From an uncultured Bacteroidales bacterium (GTDB lineage: Bacteria; Bacteroidota; Bacteroidia; Bacteroidales; UBA932), in NCBI GenBank assembly GCA_944325965.1, contig CALVCB010000018.1, positions 1 to 34,298 on the forward strand: a stretch of DNA of 34,298 nucleotides. The letters run 5' to 3'. This document shows, in pieces, positions 1 through 8,487 of the stretch; position 1 is the stretch's first letter; each line of letters begins with the position of its first letter. Position numbers and translations under genes: made by a program. The notes below the pieces were generated by a model. That model was not told the DNA's origin and made no database searches. It saw only the letters and a program-made list of their open reading frames with translations.

Positions 1-89
1 CTCAGGTCAAGTACCCTGTCATTCCCGACAGTGAAGTCCTCCACAATCTGTGTGGCTTCAGTCCCTTTGTTCCATAGTGTCTCGGCCAT
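1..89 (-). CDS. argH: Argininosuccinate lyase, N-terminal 29 residues only
   Basis: The minus strand from 89 to the window edge encodes MAETLWNKG followed by FTVGNDRVLDL, which matches the conserved N-terminus of argininosuccinate lyase (the LW-K-G start and the FTVG-DR-LD-L block). The enzyme splits argininosuccinate into arginine and fumarate, the last step of arginine synthesis. The ATG lies one base beyond the mgsA stop codon, so the gene is the downstream member of the argB/argE-like/mgsA run. The rest of the gene is outside the window, so integrity cannot be judged. Identification rests on about 29 residues plus the arginine-gene context. Confidence 0.8.
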   Translation of the reverse strand, partial: MAETLWNKGTEATQIVEDFTVGNDRVLDL

Positions 90-90
90 T

Positions 91-546
91 TCAGAGTTTC
101 CTGTTTTTGTAGTTCTCGATGGCTTTCGGGATAATCCTCTCATAGTCTTCGCTTTTGTAAAGCGGGGACGAGATTATGAAGTCCGCCGTGCTGCGGTTGG
201 TGGCGAACGGCACGTTGTAGAGGGAGGCGAGGCGCACAAGACTCATAACGTCGTTCTGGTGCCCCTGCATTATGAGGTTGTCGCAGAAGAACACGAGCAT
301 GTCCACCTTGCCTTCGGCAATCATCGCGCCTATCTGTGCATCCCCTCCGAGAGGGCCGCTCAGCAGGCAGTGGACTTCCGGTTTCCTGTCCCCGAGGACA
401 TCAGACAGGGCCGCTCCGATAAGGCGTCCTGTAGTCCCGGTGCAAAACAATGTACAGTTTTCGAGCGAACCGGCATTGAACCTTACCCAGTCTACCAGTT
501 CGGCTTTTCTGGCGTCATGCGCCACAAGTGCGATATTCTTTATCAT
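91..546 (-). CDS. mgsA: Methylglyoxal synthase
   Basis: A 151-residue protein, the normal length for MgsA, which converts dihydroxyacetone phosphate to methylglyoxal plus phosphate as a bypass of lower glycolysis. Family signatures are visible in order: an N-terminal ALVAHD (His10, Asp11) with K14, TGTTG at about 36-40, SGPLGGDAQIG with the catalytic Asp69, a QGH with His96, and NRSTADFIISSP near 117. The usual PHDPDV motif is altered to GHQNDV. It sits between the argE-like gene (51 nt upstream) and argH (stop and ATG one base apart), so it is probably co-transcribed with arginine genes, with which it has no direct metabolic link. Confidence 0.93.
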   Translation of the reverse strand: MIKNIALVAHDARKAELVDWVRFNAGSLENCTLFCTGTTGRLIGAALSDVLGDRKPEVHCLLSGPLGGDAQIGAMIAEGKVDMLVFFCDNLIMQGHQNDVMSLVRLASLYNVPFATNRSTADFIISSPLYKSEDYERIIPKAIENYKNRKL

Positions 547-597
547 GATCTGGAAAATTTTTCGGTTTTATCCGGAAAGTTCCGGAATATCAAAAAC

Positions 598-1794
598 TTA
601 TTGTCTCCTGTAAATTTGGCAGAAATTCCTGATGAAATCAATGTATGTGCCGACTGCATTTTCTATTTCATCTACATACACGAATTCATCTTTCCTGTGC
701 GACCTGCTGGATTCGCCCGGCCCCATTTTTACCGCTTCGCAACCTATCCTCATCCAGTCTGAGGTGGTGGGGGAGGAGAATGTCCTGAGCCCCATTGACC
801 TGATGCATTCTGAAAGAAGGGATTTTCCGGGGGTGGCGGATGACCTGTTGTCCAGGTTCCTTGCCGTCAGGCGGCTTTTGCATACGGCCTGCAGTTCGTC
901 AAGTATTTCACGGTTGGAGTACATTTCGGTAGGGCGTATGTCTATTACGAAACTGCATCTGTCAGGTATGATGTTGTGTGCAGTGCCGGCATTTATCTGG
1001 GTCACGTTAAGGTTGACCCTGCCCATCTGGCCGGACACTTTTGTGAACATGTGCCTGTGCAGGCTTTCTATGTCCTTCACGGCAATGTCGATGGCGTTCA
1101 CCCCTTCATTCCTTGCCGCATGACCGCTGACACCTTCAGCCACGGCGTCTATTACCAGCAGCCCGCGCTCAGATGTAGCAGCTGCCATGCCTGTAGGCTC
1201 CCCGACTACCGCCCATTGCGGATGGCTGAAGGACAATGGGCTATTGCTGTCACCGCTGGAGCCCCAGGTGCTTCCTGACCGCATCGTCAGGCGGTATGCC
1301 TCTCCGGCTATACGGGGGAATTCCGTCCATATTTTTTCCATTCCGTTTTTCCCTGACCTCTCCTCCTCTGACGTTAGGACAAGTATGAGGTTTATCGGGA
1401 GGGGTGCATCATAGAAATGCCTGAAGGCGGCTGTCATTGACACTGCGGAGGCCCCGTCATCGTTGCTCCCGAGCCCGCAGACATAATCCCTGTCCCCCGG
1501 AATTGATGCCGCAGCCTTCGTGTAGTCCGGCCTGTACGGGTCGAAGGAATATCCGCCGGCAGGAGGGACCGTATCTATGTGCGCGTTGAGCATCAGGCTC
1601 TTGTATGCAGGGTCGAAATGCCTGTTCAGGGCGATGATGTTGTTCTTTTCGCGGTAGTGGACGATTCCGCACCTGTCAAGGAAGCTGCATATATGGCTGC
1701 ACACCTCATCTTCATGGAACGAGGGTGAGGGGATGGCTATCATTTCCTTGAGCAGCCGTACGGATTCCTCTATGTATGGATTGCAGGTATGCAT
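598..1794 (-). CDS. argE: M20-family amidohydrolase, ArgE-like (N-acyl-ornithine/citrulline deacylase)
   Basis: This 398-residue protein has the dinuclear-zinc pattern of the ArgE/DapE/M20 family: NAHIDTVPP with His72 and Asp74, GSNDDG with Asp112, the catalytic Glu pair in TSEEERSG (143-144), GEPT with Glu199, the lid residue His225 in SGHAA, and a C-terminal metal His in the SRSHRKDEF block. Such enzymes remove an acyl group from an acylated arginine precursor. In Bacteroidota the substrate may be an N-acetyl or N-succinyl citrulline or ornithine, which the sequence cannot decide. Its ATG abuts the argB stop codon, indicating translational coupling. It is about 40 residues longer than the usual ~355, because of a Ser/Gly-rich insertion at about 160-190 just before GEPT. 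Confidence 0.82.
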   Translation of the reverse strand: MHTCNPYIEESVRLLKEMIAIPSPSFHEDEVCSHICSFLDRCGIVHYREKNNIIALNRHFDPAYKSLMLNAHIDTVPPAGGYSFDPYRPDYTKAAASIPGDRDYVCGLGSNDDGASAVSMTAAFRHFYDAPLPINLILVLTSEEERSGKNGMEKIWTEFPRIAGEAYRLTMRSGSTWGSSGDSNSPLSFSHPQWAVVGEPTGMAAATSERGLLVIDAVAEGVSGHAARNEGVNAIDIAVKDIESLHRHMFTKVSGQMGRVNLNVTQINAGTAHNIIPDRCSFVIDIRPTEMYSNREILDELQAVCKSRLTARNLDNRSSATPGKSLLSECIRSMGLRTFSSPTTSDWMRIGCEAVKMGPGESSRSHRKDEFVYVDEIENAVGTYIDFIRNFCQIYRRQ

Positions 1795-2613
1795 TTATAA
1801 TATTATCGAAGTCCCTTTTGCGTTCAGCAGGTTTCCGGCATTCTTGATGACCACCCTGGAAACTCCGTGCCTGATTGCTCGGAATGCATTGTCTATCTTG
1901 GGAATCATCCCGTCAGCGACACGTCTTTCGGCCTTCAGGGCCTCATAGTACTGCGGAGTTATTTCCGGGATTATGCTGTCCGGGTCATCCTTGTCCTCCA
2001 GGACGCCGTCCTTTTCGAAGCAGAATGTGAGGGTAGTTTCGTGTCCGGCGGATGCGAATGCCTCTGCTATGCTTGATGCAACGGTGTCGGCGTTTGTATT
2101 GAGGAGGCTGCCGTCCCCGTCGTAGGTAATGGCACACAGCACAGGGGTCATCCCCCGCTCAAGGAGCATTTCCAGCAGGGCCGTGTTCACTCCGTCCGGC
2201 ATAATGTCCCCGACAAAACCGTAGTCCACCTGACGGGATGTCTCCTGCCCCGCCGCGTCGGGCATTGCGACCATGACAGGAGGCCTTTTTGAGGCCGTTA
2301 CCGCTTTCCCGTCCGCTCCGCTAAGGCCTATGGCGTTGCATCCGTTCTTCTGAAGGGACGCGACTGTGTGCTTGTTGCACCACCCGGCGTAAACCATTGT
2401 GGCTATCTCCAGTGTCCGGGCGTCAGTGACCCTCCTTCCGGCAATCATCACAGGCTCGATACCGAGGTTTTTCTGCATGGCGCTGGTCATCTTGCCTCCG
2501 CCGTGTACCAGTACCTTAGACCCTTCAAGCGCGGCGAATCTGCAGGCGAAGTCCTGCAGCATCCGCTCGTCCTCCACCACGTTCCCGCCTATCTTTATGA
2601 TATTTATCTTCAT
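1795..2613 (-). CDS. argB: Acetylglutamate kinase (N-acylglutamate kinase)
   Basis: A 272-residue amino-acid-kinase fold protein that phosphorylates N-acylglutamate in arginine synthesis. Visible motifs are an N-terminal IKIGGNV lysine loop, LVHGGGK at about 35-41, a central GLSGADG, VGDI, a TNADTVASSIAEAF block typical of ArgB, FCFEKDGVL, and a C-terminal segment with GMIPKI (usual ArgB GGM-PK) and the NAGNLLNAKGT end. Length is normal. It heads the minus-strand arginine run, and its TAA stop directly touches the start of the argE-like gene. Bacteroidota enzymes may use N-succinyl- rather than N-acetylglutamate; the sequence does not settle this. No clean TAnnTTTG promoter was found in the 287-nt gap before hydB on this strand. 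Confidence 0.92.
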   Translation of the reverse strand: MKINIIKIGGNVVEDERMLQDFACRFAALEGSKVLVHGGGKMTSAMQKNLGIEPVMIAGRRVTDARTLEIATMVYAGWCNKHTVASLQKNGCNAIGLSGADGKAVTASKRPPVMVAMPDAAGQETSRQVDYGFVGDIMPDGVNTALLEMLLERGMTPVLCAITYDGDGSLLNTNADTVASSIAEAFASAGHETTLTFCFEKDGVLEDKDDPDSIIPEITPQYYEALKAERRVADGMIPKIDNAFRAIRHGVSRVVIKNAGNLLNAKGTSIIL

Positions 2614-2795
2614 TTCTTATGTTCCTGTACTGTATCAACTCCAAATGTCTGTCCGAAAAACGGATGTTCCTGTACATAGGTCCGGACATTCTTTCCGCGA
2701 ATGTACTACAAATTTTTCAAGTCGTGCATTTAATTGCCCGGGACAAGGCCTTTCCATCCCGTTGAAGGCAATATTGCAGGATTAAAGATTGTAAT

Positions 2796-2827
2796 GTTGT
2801 AATTTCAATTCTCTTTTCATATCTTTG
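2796..2827 (+). promoter_or_regulatory. Bacteroidota-type promoter of the hydrogenase operon
   Basis: TATCTTTG at 2820-2827 matches the Bacteroidota -7 element TAnnTTTG. GTTG at 2796-2799 lies 20 bp upstream in the -33 position. Transcription would start near 2833, giving a leader of roughly 68 nt before hydB. The rest of the 2614-2900 gap holds no gene or repeat that I can see. Confidence 0.65.
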
Positions 2828-2900
2828 TTTCCGGCAGGATCTGATTATAAATTGAATCTTCATCGCTAACCACAACAATAAATCCTCAATCTTTATAAAT

Positions 2901-4808
2901 ATGAAAATACTCTCAATCGGGGATCTTGAAGCCGTCATGGGCAGGGCAGCCGGAAGACTGCAGCTCAGGGAACAGGGCGACAGGAACGCTGACGGCCGCT
3001 GCTGCGGACTGGAATCAGGTACCGGACACATGCAGGTGCTGATATGCGGAGGAACAGGCTGCAAGGCCTCCTCAAGTCATCTTATCTGCGGGAAAATCAA
3101 GGAACTGCTGGAAGAAAAAGGCTTTTCGGACCGTGTGGACGTGGTCACTACGGGATGCTTCGGCTTCTGCGAGAAGGGGCCGGTGGTCAAGATTATACCG
3201 GACAATACTTTCTACACTCAGGTGAAGCCTGAGGATGCCGTGGAGATAGTGGAGGAGCATATCGTAGGGGGCCGCAGGGTGGAGCGCCTGCTGTACCTGG
3301 ACCCGAAGTCCGGGCAGCATGTCAGCGACTCCAAGCACATGGATTTCTACCGCAAGCAGAAGCGTGTGGCCCTGCGGAACTGCGGGTTCATAGATCCAGA
3401 GAACATAGAGGAATATATCGCCAGGGACGGTTATATGGCATTGGCCCATAGCCTTCTGGACAGGACTCCGGAGGAAGTGATAGAGGAAGTGAAACGCTCC
3501 GGGCTGCGCGGACGTGGAGGCGGAGGCTTTCCTACGGGGGTCAAATGGGAATTCGCCAGGAAGAGCGTGTCCGACATCAAGTATGTGGTCTGCAATGCCG
3601 ACGAGGGCGACCCGGGGGCTTTCATGGACCGCTCAATCATGGAGGGCGACCCCCATTCCATAGTCGAGGCAATGGCGATATGCGGGTATTCCATCGGGTC
3701 CTCAAAGGGCCTGGTCTACATCAGGGCCGAATATCCGCTGGCTATCCACAGGCTGCAGACGGCCATAGCACAGGCCCGGGAATACGGACTGCTCGGGGAA
3801 AACATCCTGGGCACCGGATTCAGTTTCGACATCGAGATACGCTACGGGGCCGGAGCCTTTGTATGCGGAGAGGAGACGGCCCTGATACATTCGATGGAGG
3901 GCAAGAGAGGGGAGCCGACCATGAAGCCCCCTTTCCCTGCGGAGTCAGGATACCTGGGGAAGCCTACCAATGTGAACAATGTCGAGACTTTTGCCAATAT
4001 CCCCGTCATCCTTACCCGCGGGGCTGACTGGTTCGCATCCATCGGGACGGAGAAGTCGAAGGGTACCAAGGTGTTTGCCCTGGCCGGGAAGATAAACAAT
4101 GTGGGGCTTATAGAAGTGCCGATGGGGACGACCCTCCGGGAAGTGATCTACGAGATCGGAGGCGGCATCAAGGGCGGGAAGAAATTCAAGGCTGTCCAGA
4201 CAGGAGGCCCTTCCGGAGGATGCCTTACGGAGAAGCATCTCGACATACCTATTGACTTCGACAGCCTGCTGGCGGAAGGCTCGATGATGGGCTCCGGCGG
4301 CATGATAGTGATGGACGAGGACGACTGCATGGTGTCCGTGGCGAGGTTCTATCTGGATTTCACCGTGGAGGAGTCCTGCGGGAAATGCACCCCTTGCCGC
4401 ATCGGGAACAAGAGGCTGCTGGAGACGCTCAACAAGATAACCGAGGGCCGGGGTACAGAGGATGACCTGAAGACCCTTTCTACGCTCGGGAAGGTCATAA
4501 AGGACACTGCGCTTTGCGGACTGGGGCAGACTTCTCCGAACCCGGTGCTTTCCACTCTGAACAATTTCTATGACGAATATCTGGAGCATGTGCGCGACCA
4601 TAAATGCAGGGCGCGCCAGTGCAAGGCTCTGCTTACTTATGTCATAGACTCCAAGCTGTGCATCGGCTGCCATCTGTGTGCGCGCAACTGCCCGGCCGAG
4701 GCTATCATCGGGGATGTGCGCAAGCCTCATGTCATCATCCCGGACAAATGCATCAGGTGCGGGATGTGCATGGCCAGGTGCAAGTTCAAGGCTATTTCAG
4801 TATATTGA
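2901..4808 (+). CDS. hydB: Bifurcating [FeFe]-hydrogenase subunit B (NuoF-like, NAD/FMN binding)
   Basis: The 635-residue protein has the HydB/HndC architecture. A thioredoxin-like [2Fe-2S] domain carries Cys49, 54, 86 and 90. The NuoF core has the FMN loop GLRGRGGGGFPTG (201-213) and the NAD-site stretch YGAGAFVCGEETAL (about 315-328). An SLBB-like region follows. The NuoF [4Fe-4S] motif ESCGKCTPCR is at 491-500 with Cys539. Two C-terminal ferredoxin clusters have Cys at 587/590/593/597 (C-x2-C-x3-C order in IGCHLCARNCP) and 617/620/623/627. In characterised HydABC enzymes this cytosolic subunit exchanges electrons with NAD(H). Met1 rather than Met44 is chosen because family members often carry a similar N-terminal extension and the promoter is correctly placed. 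hydA follows after 57 nt. Confidence 0.92.
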   Translation: MKILSIGDLEAVMGRAAGRLQLREQGDRNADGRCCGLESGTGHMQVLICGGTGCKASSSHLICGKIKELLEEKGFSDRVDVVTTGCFGFCEKGPVVKIIPDNTFYTQVKPEDAVEIVEEHIVGGRRVERLLYLDPKSGQHVSDSKHMDFYRKQKRVALRNCGFIDPENIEEYIARDGYMALAHSLLDRTPEEVIEEVKRSGLRGRGGGGFPTGVKWEFARKSVSDIKYVVCNADEGDPGAFMDRSIMEGDPHSIVEAMAICGYSIGSSKGLVYIRAEYPLAIHRLQTAIAQAREYGLLGENILGTGFSFDIEIRYGAGAFVCGEETALIHSMEGKRGEPTMKPPFPAESGYLGKPTNVNNVETFANIPVILTRGADWFASIGTEKSKGTKVFALAGKINNVGLIEVPMGTTLREVIYEIGGGIKGGKKFKAVQTGGPSGGCLTEKHLDIPIDFDSLLAEGSMMGSGGMIVMDEDDCMVSVARFYLDFTVEESCGKCTPCRIGNKRLLETLNKITEGRGTEDDLKTLSTLGKVIKDTALCGLGQTSPNPVLSTLNNFYDEYLEHVRDHKCRARQCKALLTYVIDSKLCIGCHLCARNCPAEAIIGDVRKPHVIIPDKCIRCGMCMARCKFKAISVY

Positions 4809-4865
4809 CACAGAAGATTATGTACATGGGCCGGAGCAATGCCGGCCGGCAAGCATCGGAAAAAT

Positions 4866-6629
4866 ATGGAAGAGAAACAGATAACACTCCAGATAGACCA
4901 TCATTTCGTGACGGTGCCCCAGGGGACCACAATCCTGGATGCCGCACAGAAAATAGGCATAGACATCCCGACTCTGTGCCACATCGACCTGAAAGGCACA
5001 TGCATCAGGAACAATCCTGCTTCATGCCGTATCTGCGTGGTAGAGATCGAGGGGCGGCGTAACCTGGCTCCTGCCTGCGCCACAAGATGTGCACAGGACA
5101 TGGTGGTGCGCACAAGCACGTTGAGGGTGATGAATGCTCGTAAGATCGTGGCCGAGCTCATTCTTTCAGACCATCCTAACGAATGTCTCACCTGCCCCAA
5201 GGCAGGGGACTGCGAGCTGCAGAACCTTGCGCTCCGTTTCAACATAAGGGAGATGCCTTTCAACGGAGGGGAGCTCTCCCAGCGCAAGAGGGAGGTGACT
5301 GCCTCCATAGTGAGAAACATGGACAAGTGCATTTTCTGCCGCAGGTGCGAAAGCGTATGCAATGAGGTGCAGACAGTCGGGGCATTGGGGGCGATAAGGC
5401 GGGGGTTCAACACCACCATAGCACCGGCATTCGACAAGATGATGTCCGAGAGCGAATGTACCTATTGCGGGCAGTGCGTGGCCGTATGTCCGGTGGGCGC
5501 CCTGACCGAGAGGGACCATACCAACCGCCTGGTAGAGGACCTTGCCGACCCGGAGAAGGTGGTCATAGTGCAGACGGCCCCTGCTGTGAGGGCTGCCATA
5601 GGGGAAGAGTTCGGGCTTCCGGCAGGGACGCTCGTGACAGGGAAGATGGTCGCTGCGCTCAGGGAGCTGGGCTTCGACTATGTGTTCGATACGGATTTCG
5701 CGGCCGACCTTACTGTAATGGAGGAAGGAGCCGAGATGCTTGACCGCCTGACCAGGTATCTGGGCGGCGACAGGACGGTGCGCCTTCCGATCCTTACATC
5801 ATGCTGCCCCGCCTGGGTCAATTTCTTTGAGCACCAGTTCCCTGACATGCTTGACATACCTTCCACTGCACGGTCTCCGCAGCAGATGTTCGGCTCCATA
5901 GCCAAGACATGGTGGGCAGAGAAGATGGGAATCCCGAGGGAGAAGCTCGTGGTGGTGTCAATAATGCCATGCCTTGCAAAGAAATATGAGTGCGACAGGG
6001 ATGAATTCAAGACAGACGGCAACCCTGATGTGGACTATTCACTTACCACGCGTGAACTTGCGCGCCTTATCAAGAGGGCCAATATCAGCTTCACTCTGCT
6101 GCCTGACATGGATTTTGACCAGCCTCTGGGGGCCTCTACGGGAGCAGGCGTGATCTTCGGGGCTACCGGGGGAGTGATGGAAGCTGCTCTCAGGACTGTC
6201 TACGAGCTGTATACGGGAAAGACTTTGAAGAGCGTCAATTTCCAGAATGTCAGAGGTATGGACGGCGTGAGACGGGCTTCCGTGGACCTGGACGGGTTTG
6301 AACTGAAAGTGGGGATAGCGCATGGACTTGGAAATGCCCGCCACCTGCTCGAGGACATAAGGCACGGCAGGAACGAGTACCATGCCATAGAAATCATGGC
6401 CTGTCCGGGCGGATGTATCGGCGGTGGAGGGCAGCCGCTTCACCACGGGCATTCGGAAGTGCTCTATGCCAGGGCCAACGCCCTCTATAAGGAGGATGCA
6501 GGGAAGACCCTGCGCAAGTCACATGAGAATCCTTATATCAGGCAGCTGTACAGCGAGTTTCTGGGCAAGCCTCTGAGCGGGACGGCTGAACATCTGCTCC
6601 ATACGCACTATTTCAACAAATCGATCTAA
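4866..6629 (+). CDS. hydA: [FeFe]-hydrogenase catalytic subunit (H-cluster)
   Basis: The protein is 587 residues from the ATG at 4866. An in-frame ATG at 4839 would add nine residues; the later start fits the family N-terminus better. The order is an N-terminal plant-type [2Fe-2S] domain, a His/Cys cluster (DHPNECLTCPKAGDC), two [4Fe-4S] motifs (CIFCRRCESVC and CTYCGQCVAVCP), then the catalytic domain. All three H-cluster signatures are intact: TSCCPAW (about 311-317), MPCLAKKYE (367-375) and MACPGGCIGGGGQP (511-524). TSCCP includes the Cys thought to pass protons. It should make or oxidise H2 in the cytosol, taking electrons from NADH and reduced ferredoxin. hydC starts 12 nt after its stop. 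Confidence 0.95.
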   Translation: MEEKQITLQIDHHFVTVPQGTTILDAAQKIGIDIPTLCHIDLKGTCIRNNPASCRICVVEIEGRRNLAPACATRCAQDMVVRTSTLRVMNARKIVAELILSDHPNECLTCPKAGDCELQNLALRFNIREMPFNGGELSQRKREVTASIVRNMDKCIFCRRCESVCNEVQTVGALGAIRRGFNTTIAPAFDKMMSESECTYCGQCVAVCPVGALTERDHTNRLVEDLADPEKVVIVQTAPAVRAAIGEEFGLPAGTLVTGKMVAALRELGFDYVFDTDFAADLTVMEEGAEMLDRLTRYLGGDRTVRLPILTSCCPAWVNFFEHQFPDMLDIPSTARSPQQMFGSIAKTWWAEKMGIPREKLVVVSIMPCLAKKYECDRDEFKTDGNPDVDYSLTTRELARLIKRANISFTLLPDMDFDQPLGASTGAGVIFGATGGVMEAALRTVYELYTGKTLKSVNFQNVRGMDGVRRASVDLDGFELKVGIAHGLGNARHLLEDIRHGRNEYHAIEIMACPGGCIGGGGQPLHHGHSEVLYARANALYKEDAGKTLRKSHENPYIRQLYSEFLGKPLSGTAEHLLHTHYFNKSI

Positions 6630-6641
6630 TACAGGAATGTC

Positions 6642-7118
6642 ATGCCAGATATAAAACTGCCTTGTGATGTCGCCGGAAAAGTAGAGGAGATCTGCGACCG
6701 CCACGGGAACAATCCCGGTGAACTTATCAATATCCTCCATGAAGCACAGCATATTATGGGGTATCTTCCGGAAGAGATGCAGCGGATTGTAGCCAGGAAG
6801 CTGGGCATACCTGTCTCTAAAGTGTACGGTGTAGTCACTTTCTATGCTTTCTTTACCATGACGGCCAAAGGCAGGTACCCTGTTTCGGTGTGTATGGGAA
6901 CGGCCTGCTATGTGCGCGGTTCCGAGAAGCTCCTCGACGAATTCAAGCGCATTCTCGGCATAGACGTAGGGCAGACGACACCGGACGGGAAATTCTCCCT
7001 GGACTGCCTGCGGTGTGTGGGGGCCTGCGGGCTTGCCCCTGTCGTGATGATCGGGGACAAGGTGTATGGCCGCCTCCAGCCTGTGGATGTGAAGCGTATC
7101 CTTGACGAACTGGAGTAG
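6642..7118 (+). CDS. hydC: Bifurcating [FeFe]-hydrogenase subunit C (NuoE-like [2Fe-2S])
   Basis: A 158-residue NuoE/HndA-type protein. The N-terminal helical part includes the conserved NPGELINILHEAQ and GYLPEEMQ segments. The thioredoxin-like [2Fe-2S] site has Cys84-x4-Cys89 (CMGTAC) and Cys125-x3-Cys129 (CVGAC). It completes a HydABC trimer, the smallest known electron-bifurcating hydrogenase layout, in which NADH and reduced ferredoxin are oxidised together to form H2. It is last in the plus-strand operon and converges on hydF with only 29 nt between stop codons. No terminator hairpin is evident in that gap. Confidence 0.92.
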   Translation: MPDIKLPCDVAGKVEEICDRHGNNPGELINILHEAQHIMGYLPEEMQRIVARKLGIPVSKVYGVVTFYAFFTMTAKGRYPVSVCMGTACYVRGSEKLLDEFKRILGIDVGQTTPDGKFSLDCLRCVGACGLAPVVMIGDKVYGRLQPVDVKRILDELE

Positions 7119-7147
7119 GGAAGTCCGGTCCCGTCCATGTACAATGG

Positions 7148-8377
7148 TCATTCAGGCCCCTCCCCGGGGCATGGCTCCGGGAGTGTGATGCTGTCGAGGA
7201 TACCTGTAAGCCAGGCTATGGCTATGCCGTAGTTGGTGATGGGGATTCCCTGTCTTCGGGCGGAGGCGATCCGGTCCAGGACATACCTGCGGTTGAACAT
7301 GCATGCCCCGCAGTGGATTATAAGGTCATATGCAGAGAGGTCCTGCGGGAAGTCATTGCCGCTTGCCGTGTCTATTCTCATACCCTGCCCGAACCTTCTG
7401 CGCAGCATTCCCGGGATCTTGACCCTGCCGATGTCCTCAGCGGCCGGGGCATGGGTGCAGGCTTCTGCTATCAGGACCCTTGAGCTATCGTTGAGGCGCT
7501 CCATCGCCCTTGCCCCTTGGGTGAATGTCCTGATATCGCCTTTGTATGCTGCGAAAAGGACTGAGAAAGAGGTGATGCGGCATCCTTCGGGCTTGGCCGC
7601 CATGGCTTCTGGGAATGCCTGAGAGTCAGTGATTATCAGGTCGGGCCGGACCGATAGCCTCCCTATTGTTTTTTCTGCATCTCCGGCCGTACAGCACACC
7701 ACTGTGCATTTCCTGTCTAAAAGTTCCCTGATGGTCTGTACCTGCGGCAGGATGAGGCGGCCTTTGGGGGCCTGGGAGTCCTGGGGCATTACCAGCATGA
7801 CCGTGTCGCCTTCACGGACAAGGCCTCCGGTGATGGAGCGGTGTGAAGTTGCGTCAGGCAGCCTGTGAAGTACGGCGGAAAATAAATTCTCTATCCCTTC
7901 TCCTGTCAATGGATTGACCGTCACTGGTTTTTCTCTGCAAAGGCTTTCTGTGTACCTTGCTGTCCGGGCCAGGTCATTCTGCGGATGCGCCCCGTGCGGG
8001 CCGCCGGTGTTTATCACCGGGATTACCGGTATGCCCTTCCCGGAGAGCCTGCCGTACCATTCCTTTTCCTCTGGGTCGCAGTCCCTGAAGATCATAATGG
8101 CAATGTCTGTCCCGTCCATTGCCTTGGCGGCGAGCCACACCCGTCCTGCCCCTATTCCTTCGGCGTCATCATCGAACCCTGCGGTGTCGGTGAAGATGCA
8201 TGGTCCCAGACCCGGGATTTCCATCGCTTTCCGTACAGGGTCGGTGGTCGTGCCCGGCATGTCCGACACGAGGGATGTTTCCTGGCGCGTTATTGCATTT
8301 ATCAGTGAGGATTTTCCTGTGTTCCGTTTTCCGAACACCGTTATGTGGAGCCTTTCGGCGGATGGGGTCTGGTTCAT
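7148..8377 (-). CDS. hydF: [FeFe]-hydrogenase maturation GTPase HydF
   Basis: A 409-residue protein with a Ras-like GTPase domain followed by the dimerisation and iron-sulfur domains of HydF, the scaffold that carries the pre-formed 2Fe subcluster to HydA. The P-loop GKRNTGKSS is at 16-24, the switch region PGTTTDPV at 41-48, and DTAGFDD at 64-70. The C-terminal cluster ligands are recognisable: EACTH with Cys307, then HCGAC with Cys356 and Cys359. The guanine-specificity motif, normally NKxD, reads INTG at about 122-125. That is unusual and may change nucleotide specificity or affinity. It is the last gene of the hydE-hydG-hydF run, 110 nt downstream of hydG. Confidence 0.93.
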   Translation of the reverse strand: MNQTPSAERLHITVFGKRNTGKSSLINAITRQETSLVSDMPGTTTDPVRKAMEIPGLGPCIFTDTAGFDDDAEGIGAGRVWLAAKAMDGTDIAIMIFRDCDPEEKEWYGRLSGKGIPVIPVINTGGPHGAHPQNDLARTARYTESLCREKPVTVNPLTGEGIENLFSAVLHRLPDATSHRSITGGLVREGDTVMLVMPQDSQAPKGRLILPQVQTIRELLDRKCTVVCCTAGDAEKTIGRLSVRPDLIITDSQAFPEAMAAKPEGCRITSFSVLFAAYKGDIRTFTQGARAMERLNDSSRVLIAEACTHAPAAEDIGRVKIPGMLRRRFGQGMRIDTASGNDFPQDLSAYDLIIHCGACMFNRRYVLDRIASARRQGIPITNYGIAIAWLTGILDSITLPEPCPGEGPE

Positions 8378-8487
8378 CGGATGATAATTAACGTCAGTTC
8401 GACGAATTGATGTTTAATAATATTTGTTAAAGGGCGCCACCTCCGCCAACACCTCGCCGGGGGTTCTGCCGCAGGCCTGCTCCTTTA

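Noticed and set aside
598-1794. Frameshift suspected in the ArgE-like gene because of extra length
   Set aside because: All metal-site motifs are in one frame on both sides of the extra segment, so it is an insertion, not a shift.
3945-4730. A 261-residue minus-strand ORF inside hydB
   Set aside because: Shadow of a gene with unambiguous Fe-S and FMN motifs.
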